From assembly GCA_016234535.1 (NCBI GenBank), contig JACRBH010000054.1:1-64000 (forward strand): a DNA stretch of 64,000 nucleotides, in the 5' to 3' direction. The DNA comes from Chloroflexota bacterium. GTDB lineage: Bacteria; Chloroflexota; Anaerolineae; Anaerolineales; Villigracilaceae. The notes under the pieces were generated by a model. The model saw nothing but the letters and a program-made list of their open reading frames with translations. It had not been told where the DNA came from and searched no databases. Each line of letters begins with the position of its first letter. Within the stretch, counting starts at the first letter, position 1. Positions 49,368-59,363 of this stretch are shown here, one piece after another. The translations under genes were made by a program, and so were the position numbers.

Positions 49368-50300
49368 ATGGATTCTAACAAACCAATCCTGGTCACCGGC
49401 TCACACGCTTCAGGAACAACTTGGATTGGGAGCATGATTTCTTTTGCCCCGAAAGTTGCGTATTTGCATGAGCCGTTCAACATCGAATTGGATAGAACGA
49501 TTTGTAAGGCAAAATTCAAGGATTGGTTCACCTACGTCTGTGAAGAGAATGAGACGGAGTTTGTAAAACCCATTCAGGATATGCTTGATTTTCATGCTAA
49601 TATTTTTGATGGGATAAAAGAGTCGAATACGCTCAAGATACTGGCTAAGCAGATTTTAACCCTTGCCCGGTTCTCCGAATATCGCTTGTTTAATTTTCGC
49701 CCCTTGATCAAGGATCCGATTGCTGTGCTTTCTGTAGAATGGCTGGCGAGAAAATTTGACGTTGTCCCGGTTATCCTGATCCGTCATCCGGCAGCCTTTA
49801 CGGGCAGCCTGAAAAACAATAACTGGGCAAACCACCCTTTTGACGACTTTATTTCACAACCTTTACTTATGCGTGATTACCTGGCTCCGTTTTCGGATGA
49901 AATCCAATTATTCTCACAAAAAAAACAGAGCGTAGTGGATCAAGCCGCTTTGTTGTGGAACATCATTCATCATGTAATTTCAATATACCGTGACAAGCAC
50001 CCCGAGTGGCTCTTCATGCGGCATGAAGATATTTCCAGGGATCCCATCAACCAGTTTCGCATCATTTTCGAGAAGCTGGATATTCCGTTTACTTCAAGCA
50101 TTGAGGAAAATATTAAATATTATAGCGAGAATGAAAAGAAAAAAGCCGTGTTGAAAAATCGTTTTTCCAGATTGCAGCGGAATAGCGCCAAAAATATTAA
50201 GAGCTGGAAAACCCGCCTGACGCAGGATGAAGTTGATCGAGTTAGGGAAAAGGTGGGAGAAATATCATCATTATTTTATTCAGATGAAGAATGGGAATAA
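49368..50300 (+). CDS. PAPS-dependent sulfotransferase family protein
   Basis: PILVTGSHASGTTWIGSMISFAPKVAYLHEPFN and PVILIRHPAAFTGSLKNNNW; C-terminal TRLTQDEVDRVREKVGEISSLFY. Confidence 0.85.
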   Translation: MDSNKPILVTGSHASGTTWIGSMISFAPKVAYLHEPFNIELDRTICKAKFKDWFTYVCEENETEFVKPIQDMLDFHANIFDGIKESNTLKILAKQILTLARFSEYRLFNFRPLIKDPIAVLSVEWLARKFDVVPVILIRHPAAFTGSLKNNNWANHPFDDFISQPLLMRDYLAPFSDEIQLFSQKKQSVVDQAALLWNIIHHVISIYRDKHPEWLFMRHEDISRDPINQFRIIFEKLDIPFTSSIEENIKYYSENEKKKAVLKNRFSRLQRNSAKNIKSWKTRLTQDEVDRVREKVGEISSLFYSDEEWE

Positions 50301-50301
50301 A

Positions 50302-50862
50302 ATGACTGACTATCAACGCCTTGACCGTTTCCAACTTCCCCCCAATTTCCGTGGACGTTCAGCTTTTGTTGTCCAACTCTGGTGGTTGGCGCAGGCTACG
50401 CTCTTCGCCTGGTCGCCGCAATTTTTATTTGGCTGGCGGCGCTTTCTCCTCCGTTTGTTTGGGGCGAATATTGGCCGAGAGGTTTTCATTCGTCCCAGTG
50501 TGCGTATCACATATCCATGGAAACTTACCATAGGAGATTACGCCCAGATTGGAGACGATGTTGAACTCTACACGCTGGGAGAAATTCAAATCGGCGCTCA
50601 TAGTGTTATTTCGCAGCGCTGTTATCTGTGTACTGGCAGTCACGATTATGCGCGCCCAACTTTTGACATATACGCCCAGCCAATACGGGTTGCAGAACAG
50701 GTCTGGCTGGCTAGTGATGTTTTTGTCGCCCCCGGAGTGGCGATAGGTAAAGGCGCCTTGGTTGGTGCTCGCAGTACAGTCCTGCATAATTTACCAGGCG
50801 GCATGATTTGTTATGGTAACCCGGCTGAGCCCATAAAGCCCCGGCCTCATTCGAGTTTATAA
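50302..50862 (+). CDS. WcaF-type colanic-acid-like hexapeptide acetyltransferase
   Basis: MTDYQRLDRFQLPPNFRGRSAFVVQLWWLAQATLFAWSPQFLFGWRRFLLRLFGANIGREVFIRPSVRITYPWKLTIGDYAQIGDDVELYTLGEIQIG; start revised to 50302. Confidence 0.92.
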   Translation: MTDYQRLDRFQLPPNFRGRSAFVVQLWWLAQATLFAWSPQFLFGWRRFLLRLFGANIGREVFIRPSVRITYPWKLTIGDYAQIGDDVELYTLGEIQIGAHSVISQRCYLCTGSHDYARPTFDIYAQPIRVAEQVWLASDVFVAPGVAIGKGALVGARSTVLHNLPGGMICYGNPAEPIKPRPHSSL

Positions 50863-50942
50863 TGCTGTCATTGTCGTTTTTGCCCACGTTGAAATAGGCG
50901 TCTAGTTTTAAAAAATTTATATGTATCAAAAAGAGCTGGGCT

Positions 50943-51743
50943 ATGTCTGATGAAAAAATAAAACAACGCGTGGAAAGAGAACGTGAGGCGCACACTGAGC
51001 GTGACGTGCTGGCTGAAAACGCACGTATTAAACAACGATTTCCGCACCTTGAATGCTACCCCTCAAAACGCCGATTCTGGGCAAAGGTGGAAGAGTTAAC
51101 TAAAGACTTGTCCGGTAAAACGGTTTTGGATTATGGTTGCGGACGCGGCGAGGCAAGTTTGAAATATCTTGCGAGCGGAGCGCTAAAAGTTTTTGGTATT
51201 GACATTTCCTCTATTTATGTAAAAAGTGCGTCAGAATCTGCGCATAAAGCTGGATATTCTGAAAATCATTATTCCTTTCAGGAAATGGATGCTCATGAAC
51301 TTCTCTTTCCGAACGATTATTTTGATCTCGTTATAGGTAACGGCATCCTCCATCATCTGGATACAAATATAGCTCTTGACGAAATTTACCGGGTTCTCAA
51401 GCCGGGCGGCAGAGTTATTCTACAGGAACCGCTTGCCGATAATCCTTTGTTAAAACTGTTTCGCATCTTAACTCCAAAAGCGCGAACGCCTGATGAAACG
51501 CCATTTAATTCGAAAACAATTGCGGCTCTTACAAACCGAAACAACTGGGATGTTGAATTGATCTACTGTGGTTTGCTCGAAATGCCTCTGGCCATTCTTA
51601 CGTCCATTCTTATTCCAAAGTATTCAGAAAACCGGCTCCTGAGATTTTCAGATAAAATCGAGCGGTGGACTCATAACAAAAAAATATTACTTTCATGGAA
51701 TCAATATGTGCTTTTCAATATGGTAAAACGAAAAACCGCATAA
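50943..51743 (+). CDS. class I SAM-dependent methyltransferase
   Basis: KTVLDYGCGRGEASLKYLASGALKVFGIDIS; FDLVIGNGILHHLD; EIYRVLKPGGRVILQEPL. Confidence 0.93.
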   Translation: MSDEKIKQRVEREREAHTERDVLAENARIKQRFPHLECYPSKRRFWAKVEELTKDLSGKTVLDYGCGRGEASLKYLASGALKVFGIDISSIYVKSASESAHKAGYSENHYSFQEMDAHELLFPNDYFDLVIGNGILHHLDTNIALDEIYRVLKPGGRVILQEPLADNPLLKLFRILTPKARTPDETPFNSKTIAALTNRNNWDVELIYCGLLEMPLAILTSILIPKYSENRLLRFSDKIERWTHNKKILLSWNQYVLFNMVKRKTA

Positions 51744-51816
51744 TCTTTATCGTTGATGCTCATGTCCATCACTTTTCCAAATATGAGCTTCAAGGATCTT
51801 AATATAATTCTCCTTC

Positions 51817-53049
51817 ATGCGCATCCTTATTGTCGGACTCAATTTCCCACCTGAACCTGTCAGCACGGGCAAATATACGGGAGAACTTGCCGCCTGCCTT
51901 GCCGCCCAGCGACATAACGTTCGCGTCATCACTGCCCCGCCGTATTACCCGCATTGGAAAATACAGGATGGATATCGCGCATGGCGCTATCAAAAAGAGG
52001 CCTGGCAGTGCGTTGAAGTTCAACGCTGTCCACTATGGGTGCCGCGCCGCCCGACAGGTTTCACGCGACTGATTCATTTAGCCACCTTTGCATTTTCAAG
52101 TGTGCCTGCCTTGATCGCACAATTGCCTTGGAAGCCTGATGTGGTGCTGTGTATCGCCCCGGCGTTGATGAATGCACCTTTTGTGCTGGCGTTCGCGCGC
52201 CTAAGCGGAGCCAAAGCATGGCTTCATATTCAGGATTTCGAGCTGGATGCCGCAATTAAATTGGGATTACTGCCCGGGGGAAAATGGCTGGCTGAATTGG
52301 CTGAACGTTTTGAGCGCGCCTTATTAAGCGGCTTCGATCATCTTTCAACTATTTCACAGCGCATGTTGGCGCATCTACATAATAAAGGATTGGCCCCAAA
52401 TAAAACCAGCCTGTTTCCAAACTGGGTCGATACCAATCAGATTTACCCGATTGTGGATGATAATCCGCTTCGCGCCCACCTTGGCCTGCCAACTGACCAA
52501 TTGATAGTTCTCTACGCTGGGACAATGGGAAAAAAACAGGGGCTGGAGAATTTACTGGAGACCGTCCGCAGCCTGCAACACCAAACTCAAATTCAATTCA
52601 TCCTGTGCGGCGATGGCGTCATCCGTTCCGAGCTTGAGGTTGCCGCGCAGGGATTGCCCAACGTCCGCTTTTTGCCGGTACAACCCATTGAGAAATTAAA
52701 CCAATTATTGAATATGGCCGATATTCACATCCTGCTCCAAAAAGCAGATGCCGCCGATCTTGTCATGCCATCCAAATTGAGCGGGATGTTAGCCAGCGGC
52801 AGGGCGGTCATCGCAACAGCCAGCCCGCAGACTGAATTGGGACAGATCGTGCGTGAAGTAGGCTGTCTTGTTCCGCCCGATGATTGTGACGCGCTCGCCG
52901 AGGCAATCCTTGAGCTTGCAGCCTCACCTGCAATGAGAATTGAACTTGGAAAAAAAGGGCGCGAGTATGCTGTGAAAAATTGGGATTCATCTGCCATCCT
53001 GACACAATTCGAGAAAAAATTGCTTGAATTGGCAAACCCCAGGCTTTAA
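51817..53049 (+). CDS. glycosyltransferase (WcaI/WbuB-like, GT4)
   Basis: MRILIVGLNFPPEPVSTGKYTGELAACLAAQRHNVRVITAPPYYPHWKI; IVLYAGTMGKKQGLENLLETVRSL; FLPVQPIEKLNQLLNMADIHILLQKADAADLVMPSKLSGMLASGRAVIATA. Confidence 0.93.
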   Translation: MRILIVGLNFPPEPVSTGKYTGELAACLAAQRHNVRVITAPPYYPHWKIQDGYRAWRYQKEAWQCVEVQRCPLWVPRRPTGFTRLIHLATFAFSSVPALIAQLPWKPDVVLCIAPALMNAPFVLAFARLSGAKAWLHIQDFELDAAIKLGLLPGGKWLAELAERFERALLSGFDHLSTISQRMLAHLHNKGLAPNKTSLFPNWVDTNQIYPIVDDNPLRAHLGLPTDQLIVLYAGTMGKKQGLENLLETVRSLQHQTQIQFILCGDGVIRSELEVAAQGLPNVRFLPVQPIEKLNQLLNMADIHILLQKADAADLVMPSKLSGMLASGRAVIATASPQTELGQIVREVGCLVPPDDCDALAEAILELAASPAMRIELGKKGREYAVKNWDSSAILTQFEKKLLELANPRL

Positions 53050-53267
53050 AATTTCTCTTTGGCTGATTGCTCTAAAATATAAAACCCCATCACTATCATT
53101 CGCTTCAACTCGGACCTGTGAACTGGCCTGCCGTTCTCCAGCTTTTCCAGCAGCCTCAGCAGGGCCCCGCGCACCCCGCTTGCGCGGTGCGCCCAAACTG
53201 AATCAGCTGAGATTCTTTCAAGCCGGGCAAGCAGCAACCGGAGGAGTCCGAGCGGTTCTTCATCCAT
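53046..53267 (-). CDS. small conserved-looking hypothetical protein downstream of tRNA-Arg
   Basis: 73 aa: MDEEPLGLLRLLLARLERISADSVWAHRASGVRGALLRLLEKLENGRPVHRSELKRMIVMGFYILEQSAKEKF; helical, protein-like composition; same strand as and adjacent to tRNA. Confidence 0.55.
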   Translation of the reverse strand: MDEEPLGLLRLLLARLERISADSVWAHRASGVRGALLRLLEKLENGRPVHRSELKRMIVMGFYILEQSAKEKF

Positions 53268-53275
53268 AAAAAAAG

Positions 53276-53348
53276 TGCCCCAGCCAGGAGTCGAACCCGG
53301 AACCTACTGATCCGAAGTCAGGCGCTCTATCCATTGAGCTACTGGGGC
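53276..53348 (-). tRNA. tRNA-Arg (anticodon UCG)
   Basis: Minus strand GCCCCAGTAGCTCAATGGATAGAGCGCCTGACTTCGGATCAGTAGGTTCCGGGTTCGACTCCTGGCTGGGGCA; acceptor, D, anticodon (CTTCGGA loop) and T arms are all identifiable. Confidence 0.95.
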
Positions 53349-53752
53349 GTGTTTCGATATACTCAACAACCGTGCCCGAAATTATACACGATTGTGTGAA
53401 TTGACTCGGCTTGAGCATGTAAAAAATACCCTACCTGTGAAGGTGGGCATTCTGACATTGACCATATATAGTTGGGACGCGTTCTGCGGCTGTTGAGTCG
53501 AAATATACACTGGTGATTACCTATAAGTCAGTATACGTTATTCGAACCTTAATTCAAGCGCATTTTGCCGCGAATTTCGCTCCTTCACACGGATTTTTTA
53601 AAACCAATTCGCGAAAATTCGTGGAATTCGTGGCTGAGGTTTTGCTTTCTTCCCGGAAATTGGCGAACGCAAAAGATGTGGATAATCACCGGAATATACA
53701 GGATTGCAGGCCGCATGATAGAATCACATATCTCTTAAAAGGATGTTTATTC

Positions 53753-54727
53753 ATGGCAGACATTAAAACTTTTGGCGAAATTGTAATGGGTAATCTCGAG
53801 CAGGTGATCGTTGGAAAGAGACAGTCGATAGAATTGATCGTAATCGGATTGTTGTGTCAGGGACATGTGCTGATCGAGGATGTGCCCGGCGTAGGCAAGA
53901 CGATGCTGGCGCGCAGCCTCGCGCGTTCGCTGGATTGCACGTTCAACCGCATTCAATTCACGCCTGATATGCTCCCCAGCGATGTGACCGGCGTCTCCAT
54001 TTACAACCAGCAGGAGAATAAATTCGAATTCCGTCCGGGGCCTGTGATCGGGCAGATCATCCTCGCTGACGAGATCAACCGTGCCACACCCAAAACCCAG
54101 GCCGCTCTGCTTGAAGCGATGGAAGAGCGCCAGGTAACCGTGGATGGCACGACTCATATACTGCCCACGCCATTCATGGTGATGGCGACTCAAAACCCGA
54201 TCGAGTACGAAGGGACTTTTCCGCTTCCTGAAGCGCAATTGGATCGCTTCCTGCTTCGTTTGCGAATGGGGTATCCGTCCATGCAGGATGAGATCCGCGT
54301 GTTGGGCGACCAGCAGATACAGCATCCGCTTGAGATTTTGAAGGCTGTTGTAAAGTTGAAGGAAATCCTGCGGGCGGTTGATGATGTAAAGCGTATTTAT
54401 ATTTCCCCTGCCATTAAAAAATATATTGTTGAATTAACAACACGCACCCGCCAAAGCGCGGATGTGTATCTCGGCGCGAGTCCGCGTGGGAGCCTTTCTC
54501 TTGCCCGCGCGGGACAGGCGCGCGCGGCATTGATGGGGCGGGATTTTGTCCTGCCGGATGATATTCAGGCTCTGGCTGTGGCTGTGCTGGCGCACCGTAT
54601 TATCGTCAGCCCCGCCGCGCGTTTGAGCGACTTAAGTTCGGACCGCATCATCCAGGAGATTGTCCATGCCATGCCGGTGCCGGGCGGTGAGTTCGCGCCC
54701 GATCTTGAACGGAAGAAATCCAAATGA
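53753..54727 (+). CDS. MoxR family AAA+ ATPase
   Basis: [72 protein letters not shown]; start revised to 53753. Confidence 0.96.
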   Translation: MADIKTFGEIVMGNLEQVIVGKRQSIELIVIGLLCQGHVLIEDVPGVGKTMLARSLARSLDCTFNRIQFTPDMLPSDVTGVSIYNQQENKFEFRPGPVIGQIILADEINRATPKTQAALLEAMEERQVTVDGTTHILPTPFMVMATQNPIEYEGTFPLPEAQLDRFLLRLRMGYPSMQDEIRVLGDQQIQHPLEILKAVVKLKEILRAVDDVKRIYISPAIKKYIVELTTRTRQSADVYLGASPRGSLSLARAGQARAALMGRDFVLPDDIQALAVAVLAHRIIVSPAARLSDLSSDRIIQEIVHAMPVPGGEFAPDLERKKSK

Positions 54728-56037
54728 GACCTGGGCGAATCCTGCTCGCCCTGATATTGGTGATAGGTTCCGTGGGGGTGTTGACGACAGGATCTGTCAT
54801 GTACTCGCGCTTTCTGTACCTTGGTGTTTTACTGGCAGTCGCCAGTTGGGTGTGGACGCGCTGGGCGGTGAAGGGTTTACGCGTGAACAGGAATGCGCGC
54901 ATCGAACGCGCAAACGTGGGCGATATCTTCGAAGAAAAATTCGAAGTGATCAACAACAGCCGCGCAATCGTGCCGTGGATCGAGATCATCAATCAATCCC
55001 TGATTCCATTTGGCGCTGGTTCGCGGGTATTTACTTATGTGGGTGGTCATCAAAATCAGGTATATCTTGCGCGCACCTGGCTCACACGCCGAGGCGGTTT
55101 CCCGTTGGGGCCGACGCGAATCAGCACGGGCGATCCGTTTGGTTTTTTCAGTACCAGCAAGGAGATCGCGCCAAAACAAACGCTGATCGTCTTCCCGGTC
55201 ATCTTTGAAATAAAGTCATTCATATTCCCGCCCGGGCTTCTGCCGGGCGGGCAGGTCATTCGCAGAAAATCATCTGACATAACACCCCATGCCGCGGGAG
55301 TGCGCGAATACGTGCATGGCGATGCGATGAAACGCATTCACTGGCCCACCAGCGCCCGTCGCAATCAATTAATGGTCAAGGAATTTGAACAGGATCCGCA
55401 AGCCGAAATTTGGCTGTATCTCGATTCGCAAAAAGATGTGCATTATTCGAAGCCGCACCAGGTTGAAGAGGTTTCGGTGGAAGCCATGATGTTTCGAAAG
55501 CGGCCAAAATTTAAATTACCTCCATCCACGCTTGAATATTCCATCAGTATCACGGCTTCACTCGCGCATTATTTTATCGGCCAGCGCCGCGCGGTGGGAT
55601 ATGTCAGTGCGGGCCAGACATTCAGCGTTCTTTCCGCGGAACATAGCGAGAGACAGGAAGCAAAGATTTTGGAAACGTTGGCGTTTGTCGAAGCCAATGG
55701 CAGTCTTTCGATTGCCGCGCTGGTGGCGGTGCAGGCTTCGCAATTGCCGCAAGGTTCAAGTGTCATCCTTGTCACACCCACTGTGCGTCCCGATCTCATT
55801 CATGCGGTGGATGATTTGCAGAGGCGTTTCCTGCGGCCCGTGGTTGTGCTGCTGGAAGCCGAAACATTTGGCGGAGTGCGCGGCACCGATAACCTGATCA
55901 GTTCCCTGCGCGAGCGGCGCGTGCCTGTTGTTACCATCAAATGCGATGCCGATCTCACACAGGCGCTTTCGATTCTCCCCGCCACCGTTAATTCACAGGA
56001 TATGAGCCCATGGCAAACTCCCGTATTGTCACAATAG
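54724..56037 (+). CDS. DUF58 domain-containing protein
   Basis: Coupled to MoxR by 4-nt overlap; [32 protein letters not shown]-type DUF58 motif ([24 protein letters not shown]). Confidence 0.93.
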   Translation: MRPGRILLALILVIGSVGVLTTGSVMYSRFLYLGVLLAVASWVWTRWAVKGLRVNRNARIERANVGDIFEEKFEVINNSRAIVPWIEIINQSLIPFGAGSRVFTYVGGHQNQVYLARTWLTRRGGFPLGPTRISTGDPFGFFSTSKEIAPKQTLIVFPVIFEIKSFIFPPGLLPGGQVIRRKSSDITPHAAGVREYVHGDAMKRIHWPTSARRNQLMVKEFEQDPQAEIWLYLDSQKDVHYSKPHQVEEVSVEAMMFRKRPKFKLPPSTLEYSISITASLAHYFIGQRRAVGYVSAGQTFSVLSAEHSERQEAKILETLAFVEANGSLSIAALVAVQASQLPQGSSVILVTPTVRPDLIHAVDDLQRRFLRPVVVLLEAETFGGVRGTDNLISSLRERRVPVVTIKCDADLTQALSILPATVNSQDMSPWQTPVLSQ

Positions 56038-56930
56038 ATTTGAATTTTCAAAATCAGACGCAGGCCATCGCATCTTATTTGATTCGACATGACGATGGTG
56101 CAGTGCTGATCGAAAGCGGACCGGGCTCGACTCTCTCTTCGCTGGAAGCTGGTCTGGCGAAAGAAGGTTTATCTCCCCGTGACATTACCCACGTCCTGCT
56201 TACGCATATTCATCTCGACCATGCAGGGGCGGCGGGCTGGCTGTCGCGTCAGGGCGCGCAGATATTCGTTCACCCGAATGGCGCGGCCCACATGCTCAAC
56301 CCCGAGAAACTCATTGCCAGCGCCACGCGCATCTACGGGGATAGGATGGAAACTCTCTGGGGTGAGTTCCTGCCCGTTGCGGAGAATCAGCTCACAGTCC
56401 CGCAGGATGCGCAGGAGATCGTCATCGGCAAATTGAGATTTGTCACCGTCAATACGCCCGGTCATGCAGAGCATCATTATTCCTATTTATTCGAAGATTT
56501 ATGTTTCAGCGGTGACGTGGGCGGCGTGCGGATTCCGGGTTACCCTTATTTGCGCGCGCCGATGCCGCCGCCTGAATTGCATTTTGGCAGATGGCGCGAG
56601 AGCATTGCCCGTTTGCGGTCTTTGAAACTTGCACGCATTGCCCCAACTCATTTTGGGATTTTCGATGATGCCGATTGGCAGTTGGGTGAATTGCAGAAGA
56701 ATTTGGATGCGGCAGAAAAATGGCTCGAAGAGATCATGCCCGCCGACCCGCCCGTGGACGAGTTGCGCTCAAAGTTCGAGGATTGGATGAACGAACAAAG
56801 CCGCGCCGAAAATTTGAGCGACAAGGTCATCCAGGCTTACAATCTTGCGAATCCGCTCGGCATGAGCGCGGATGGCATGATGCGATACTGGAAAAAGGTG
56901 AGGATGGCAAATGTCACGCATAATGCGTGA
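56010..56930 (+). CDS. MBL-fold metallo-hydrolase
   Basis: THVLLTHIHLDHAGAAGWLSRQG (HxHxDH), VNTPGHAEHHYSYLFEDLCFSGDVGG. Confidence 0.94.
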   Translation: MANSRIVTIDLNFQNQTQAIASYLIRHDDGAVLIESGPGSTLSSLEAGLAKEGLSPRDITHVLLTHIHLDHAGAAGWLSRQGAQIFVHPNGAAHMLNPEKLIASATRIYGDRMETLWGEFLPVAENQLTVPQDAQEIVIGKLRFVTVNTPGHAEHHYSYLFEDLCFSGDVGGVRIPGYPYLRAPMPPPELHFGRWRESIARLRSLKLARIAPTHFGIFDDADWQLGELQKNLDAAEKWLEEIMPADPPVDELRSKFEDWMNEQSRAENLSDKVIQAYNLANPLGMSADGMMRYWKKVRMANVTHNA

Positions 56931-56983
56931 TGCTTGAAACATGGCAGAATTGATTAATAAAGATATACTTTGTAAAATCAAAA

Positions 56984-57025
56984 GCGACATAAATGTCGCC
57001 CTGTGTAGCGCGACATTTATGTCGC
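56984..57025. repeat. pair of GCGACATWWATGTCGC palindromes
   Basis: gcgacataaatgtcgc (56984-56999) and gcgacatttatgtcgc (57010-57025); related copies at 2157, 2189 and 63581. Confidence 0.8.
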
Positions 57026-57058
57026 TTTACAGGGCGCAATAAAGATACAGGAGACTCT

Positions 57059-57985
57059 ATGAAAGACTTTCTCGCGATCTCAGATTATTCATCTGATGAA
57101 ATTCAAGACCTGCTCGATCTGGCAGTTAAACTCAAGAAGCAATATTTCAAAAAAGGCAATAAACCCATTTTCAAAGGCAAGGTGCTGGGAATGATCTTCC
57201 AAAAGCCCAGCCTGCGCACCCGTATTTCATTCGATATGGCCATGCGGCATTGCGGCGGTGACGCGCTTTATCTGTCGCCGAGCGAAATCGGACTTGGCAA
57301 ACGCGAATCCATTGCGGATGTGGCGCGCGTTTTATCTGGTTATGTGCAGGGGTTGATGGCGCGTGTGTTCGAGCATGACCATGTGTTGGAGCTGGCGACA
57401 TGGTCTGAAATTCCCGTAGTGAACGGATTGAGCGATTACAACCATCCCTGTCAGGGCATGGCCGATGCGTTGACCATTCAGGAAAAATTCGGCAGGAAAT
57501 CCAAGGGCTTGAATGTCAGTTATTTCGGCGATGGAAATAATGTAACAACCTCTTTGATGCATGTATCCGCGCAGCTTGGCTGGAACTTTACAGTTGCAAC
57601 TCCCGAAGGCTATGATGTAAATCCAAAGGCGATTGAAATTGCCCAGAGGATCGCGAAGAAGACAAAAAGCGAATTAACCTTCCTGCGCGATCCGCATGAA
57701 GCCGTCAAAGGCGCGCATGTGATCTATACCGACACATGGACTTCGATGGGACAGGAGGAGGAAACTGCCAAACGCGAGAAAGTTTTCCCTCCCTATCAGG
57801 TCAATGCGAAGCTGGTAAGTGAAGCGGATAAAGATGTCATTGTCATGCATTGTCTCCCAGCACATCGCAATCATGAATTGACAGATGAGGTCGCCGATGG
57901 CAAACACTCGGTCATCTTCCCACAGGCGCATAATCGTTTACATGCGCAAAAAGCAATCCTGGCGCGTCTGTTTGATGTGGCATAA
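57059..57985 (+). CDS. argF: ornithine carbamoyltransferase
   Basis: FQKPSLRTRISFDMAM, YFGDGNNVTTSLMHVSAQLG, VIVMHCLPAHRNHELTDEV; start revised to 57059. Confidence 0.94.
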   Translation: MKDFLAISDYSSDEIQDLLDLAVKLKKQYFKKGNKPIFKGKVLGMIFQKPSLRTRISFDMAMRHCGGDALYLSPSEIGLGKRESIADVARVLSGYVQGLMARVFEHDHVLELATWSEIPVVNGLSDYNHPCQGMADALTIQEKFGRKSKGLNVSYFGDGNNVTTSLMHVSAQLGWNFTVATPEGYDVNPKAIEIAQRIAKKTKSELTFLRDPHEAVKGAHVIYTDTWTSMGQEEETAKREKVFPPYQVNAKLVSEADKDVIVMHCLPAHRNHELTDEVADGKHSVIFPQAHNRLHAQKAILARLFDVA

Positions 57986-57993
57986 ATATTATT

Positions 57994-58087
57994 ATGTCGT
58001 TGCGAGGGCGATGCTTTTCGCCCGAAGCAACCTCCTTATAAACTGGAGGTTGCTTCGTCGGGAAGAACACCCTCCTCGCAACGACAT
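57994..58087. repeat. long interrupted palindrome (atgtcgttgcgag ... aacctcc/ggaggtt ... ctcgcaacgacat)
   Basis: 13-bp perfect outer arms, inner gaagcaacctcc / ggaggttgcttc; family shared with 25648-25729. Confidence 0.85.
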
Positions 58088-58103
58088 GTATTGAGGACAC
58101 TTA

Positions 58104-59306
58104 ATGAATACACAAGACTTTATCACGATGGAAGAACAGTACGGCGCGCATAATTATCATCCGTTGGATGTGGTGATCGAAAAAGCTGAAGGTGTGTGGG
58201 TTTATGATGTTGAAGGAAAAAGATATCTCGATTGTTTGAGCGCATATTCCGCGGTCAATCAGGGGCATGTTCATCCTGAAATTTTACAGGCACTGCTCGA
58301 TCAGGCGAAGCGAGTTACGCTGACTTCGCGCGCATTCCGCAATGACCAGTTGCCGCTGCTCTACAAAGAACTTTCTGAAATGACCGGTTATGAAATGTCC
58401 CTGCCGATGAACTCGGGCGCAGAGGCTGTTGAGACCGCTGTCAAACTAGCGCGCAAGTGGGCGTATCAAGTCAAGAAGGTTCCGCGCCATCAAGCTGAGA
58501 TCATTGTCGCTTCGGGCAATTTCCACGGGCGCACGGTGACCATCGTTTCATTCTCCACCGAGCCATCCTACCGCGATGATTTCGGTCCGTTCACCCCGGG
58601 TTTTGTCGCCGTGAAATATGGCGATGCAGATGCGATTGAAAAAGCGATTACGCCCAACACTGCCGCAGTGTTGCTTGAGCCAATTCAGGGCGAAGCTGGC
58701 GTTATTATCCCGCCCGCTGGATATTTGAAGAAGGTCTCTGAAATTTGCAAAAAGAATAATGTGCTCTTGATGGCGGATGAAATTCAAACCGGTCTGGCCC
58801 GGACGGGGAAGCTGTTTGCGGCGCATCATGAAGATGTCCGCGCTGACGTAACCATCATCGGCAAGGCTCTGGCTGGCGGCTTTTATCCCGTCTCGGCGGT
58901 GTTGGCAGACAAGGCCATTCTTGGCTTGTTCACACCCGGCGAGCACGGGTCCACTTTCGGTGGCAATCCACTCGCAGCAGCAGTATCCCGCGCGGCGTTA
59001 AGAGTGATCCGCGAAGAGAAACTTGCAGAGAGGTCGCAGCAGTTGGGCGAGTACTTTGTCGAGCAATTATGTGAAGTTCCCAGTCCGCATATCAAGGAAG
59101 TTCGCGGACGCGGATTATTAATCGGTGTGGAACTTAAGCCAGAGGCAAAGGGTGCGCGTCGTTTCTGCGAGGCTTTGCAAACAAAAGGTATCCTCGCAAA
59201 AGAGACTCACGATAACGTGATCCGTTTTGCCCCGCCGCTTGTCATTGATAAGGAAACCATAGATTGGGCGCTTCCGGCGATTCGTGAAGTGCTCAATATG
59301 GTATAA
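58104..59306 (+). CDS. rocD: ornithine--oxo-acid transaminase
   Basis: [81 protein letters not shown]. Confidence 0.96.
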   Translation: MNTQDFITMEEQYGAHNYHPLDVVIEKAEGVWVYDVEGKRYLDCLSAYSAVNQGHVHPEILQALLDQAKRVTLTSRAFRNDQLPLLYKELSEMTGYEMSLPMNSGAEAVETAVKLARKWAYQVKKVPRHQAEIIVASGNFHGRTVTIVSFSTEPSYRDDFGPFTPGFVAVKYGDADAIEKAITPNTAAVLLEPIQGEAGVIIPPAGYLKKVSEICKKNNVLLMADEIQTGLARTGKLFAAHHEDVRADVTIIGKALAGGFYPVSAVLADKAILGLFTPGEHGSTFGGNPLAAAVSRAALRVIREEKLAERSQQLGEYFVEQLCEVPSPHIKEVRGRGLLIGVELKPEAKGARRFCEALQTKGILAKETHDNVIRFAPPLVIDKETIDWALPAIREVLNMV

Positions 59307-59312
59307 AAAATA

Positions 59313-59350
59313 ATAGACCCTAAAGGTTTTTAAAAACCTTTAGGGTCTAT
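59313..59350. repeat. 38-bp perfect palindrome between rocD and ald
   Basis: atagaccctaaaggttttt|aaaaacctttagggtctat. Confidence 0.9.
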
Positions 59351-59363
59351 AAATGGAGGAACT

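Noticed and set aside
53276-53348. tRNA-Arg as the integration site of a genomic island carrying the EPS cluster
   Set aside because: No integrase, no visible duplicated tRNA 3' end and no mobility genes in the flanking sequence.
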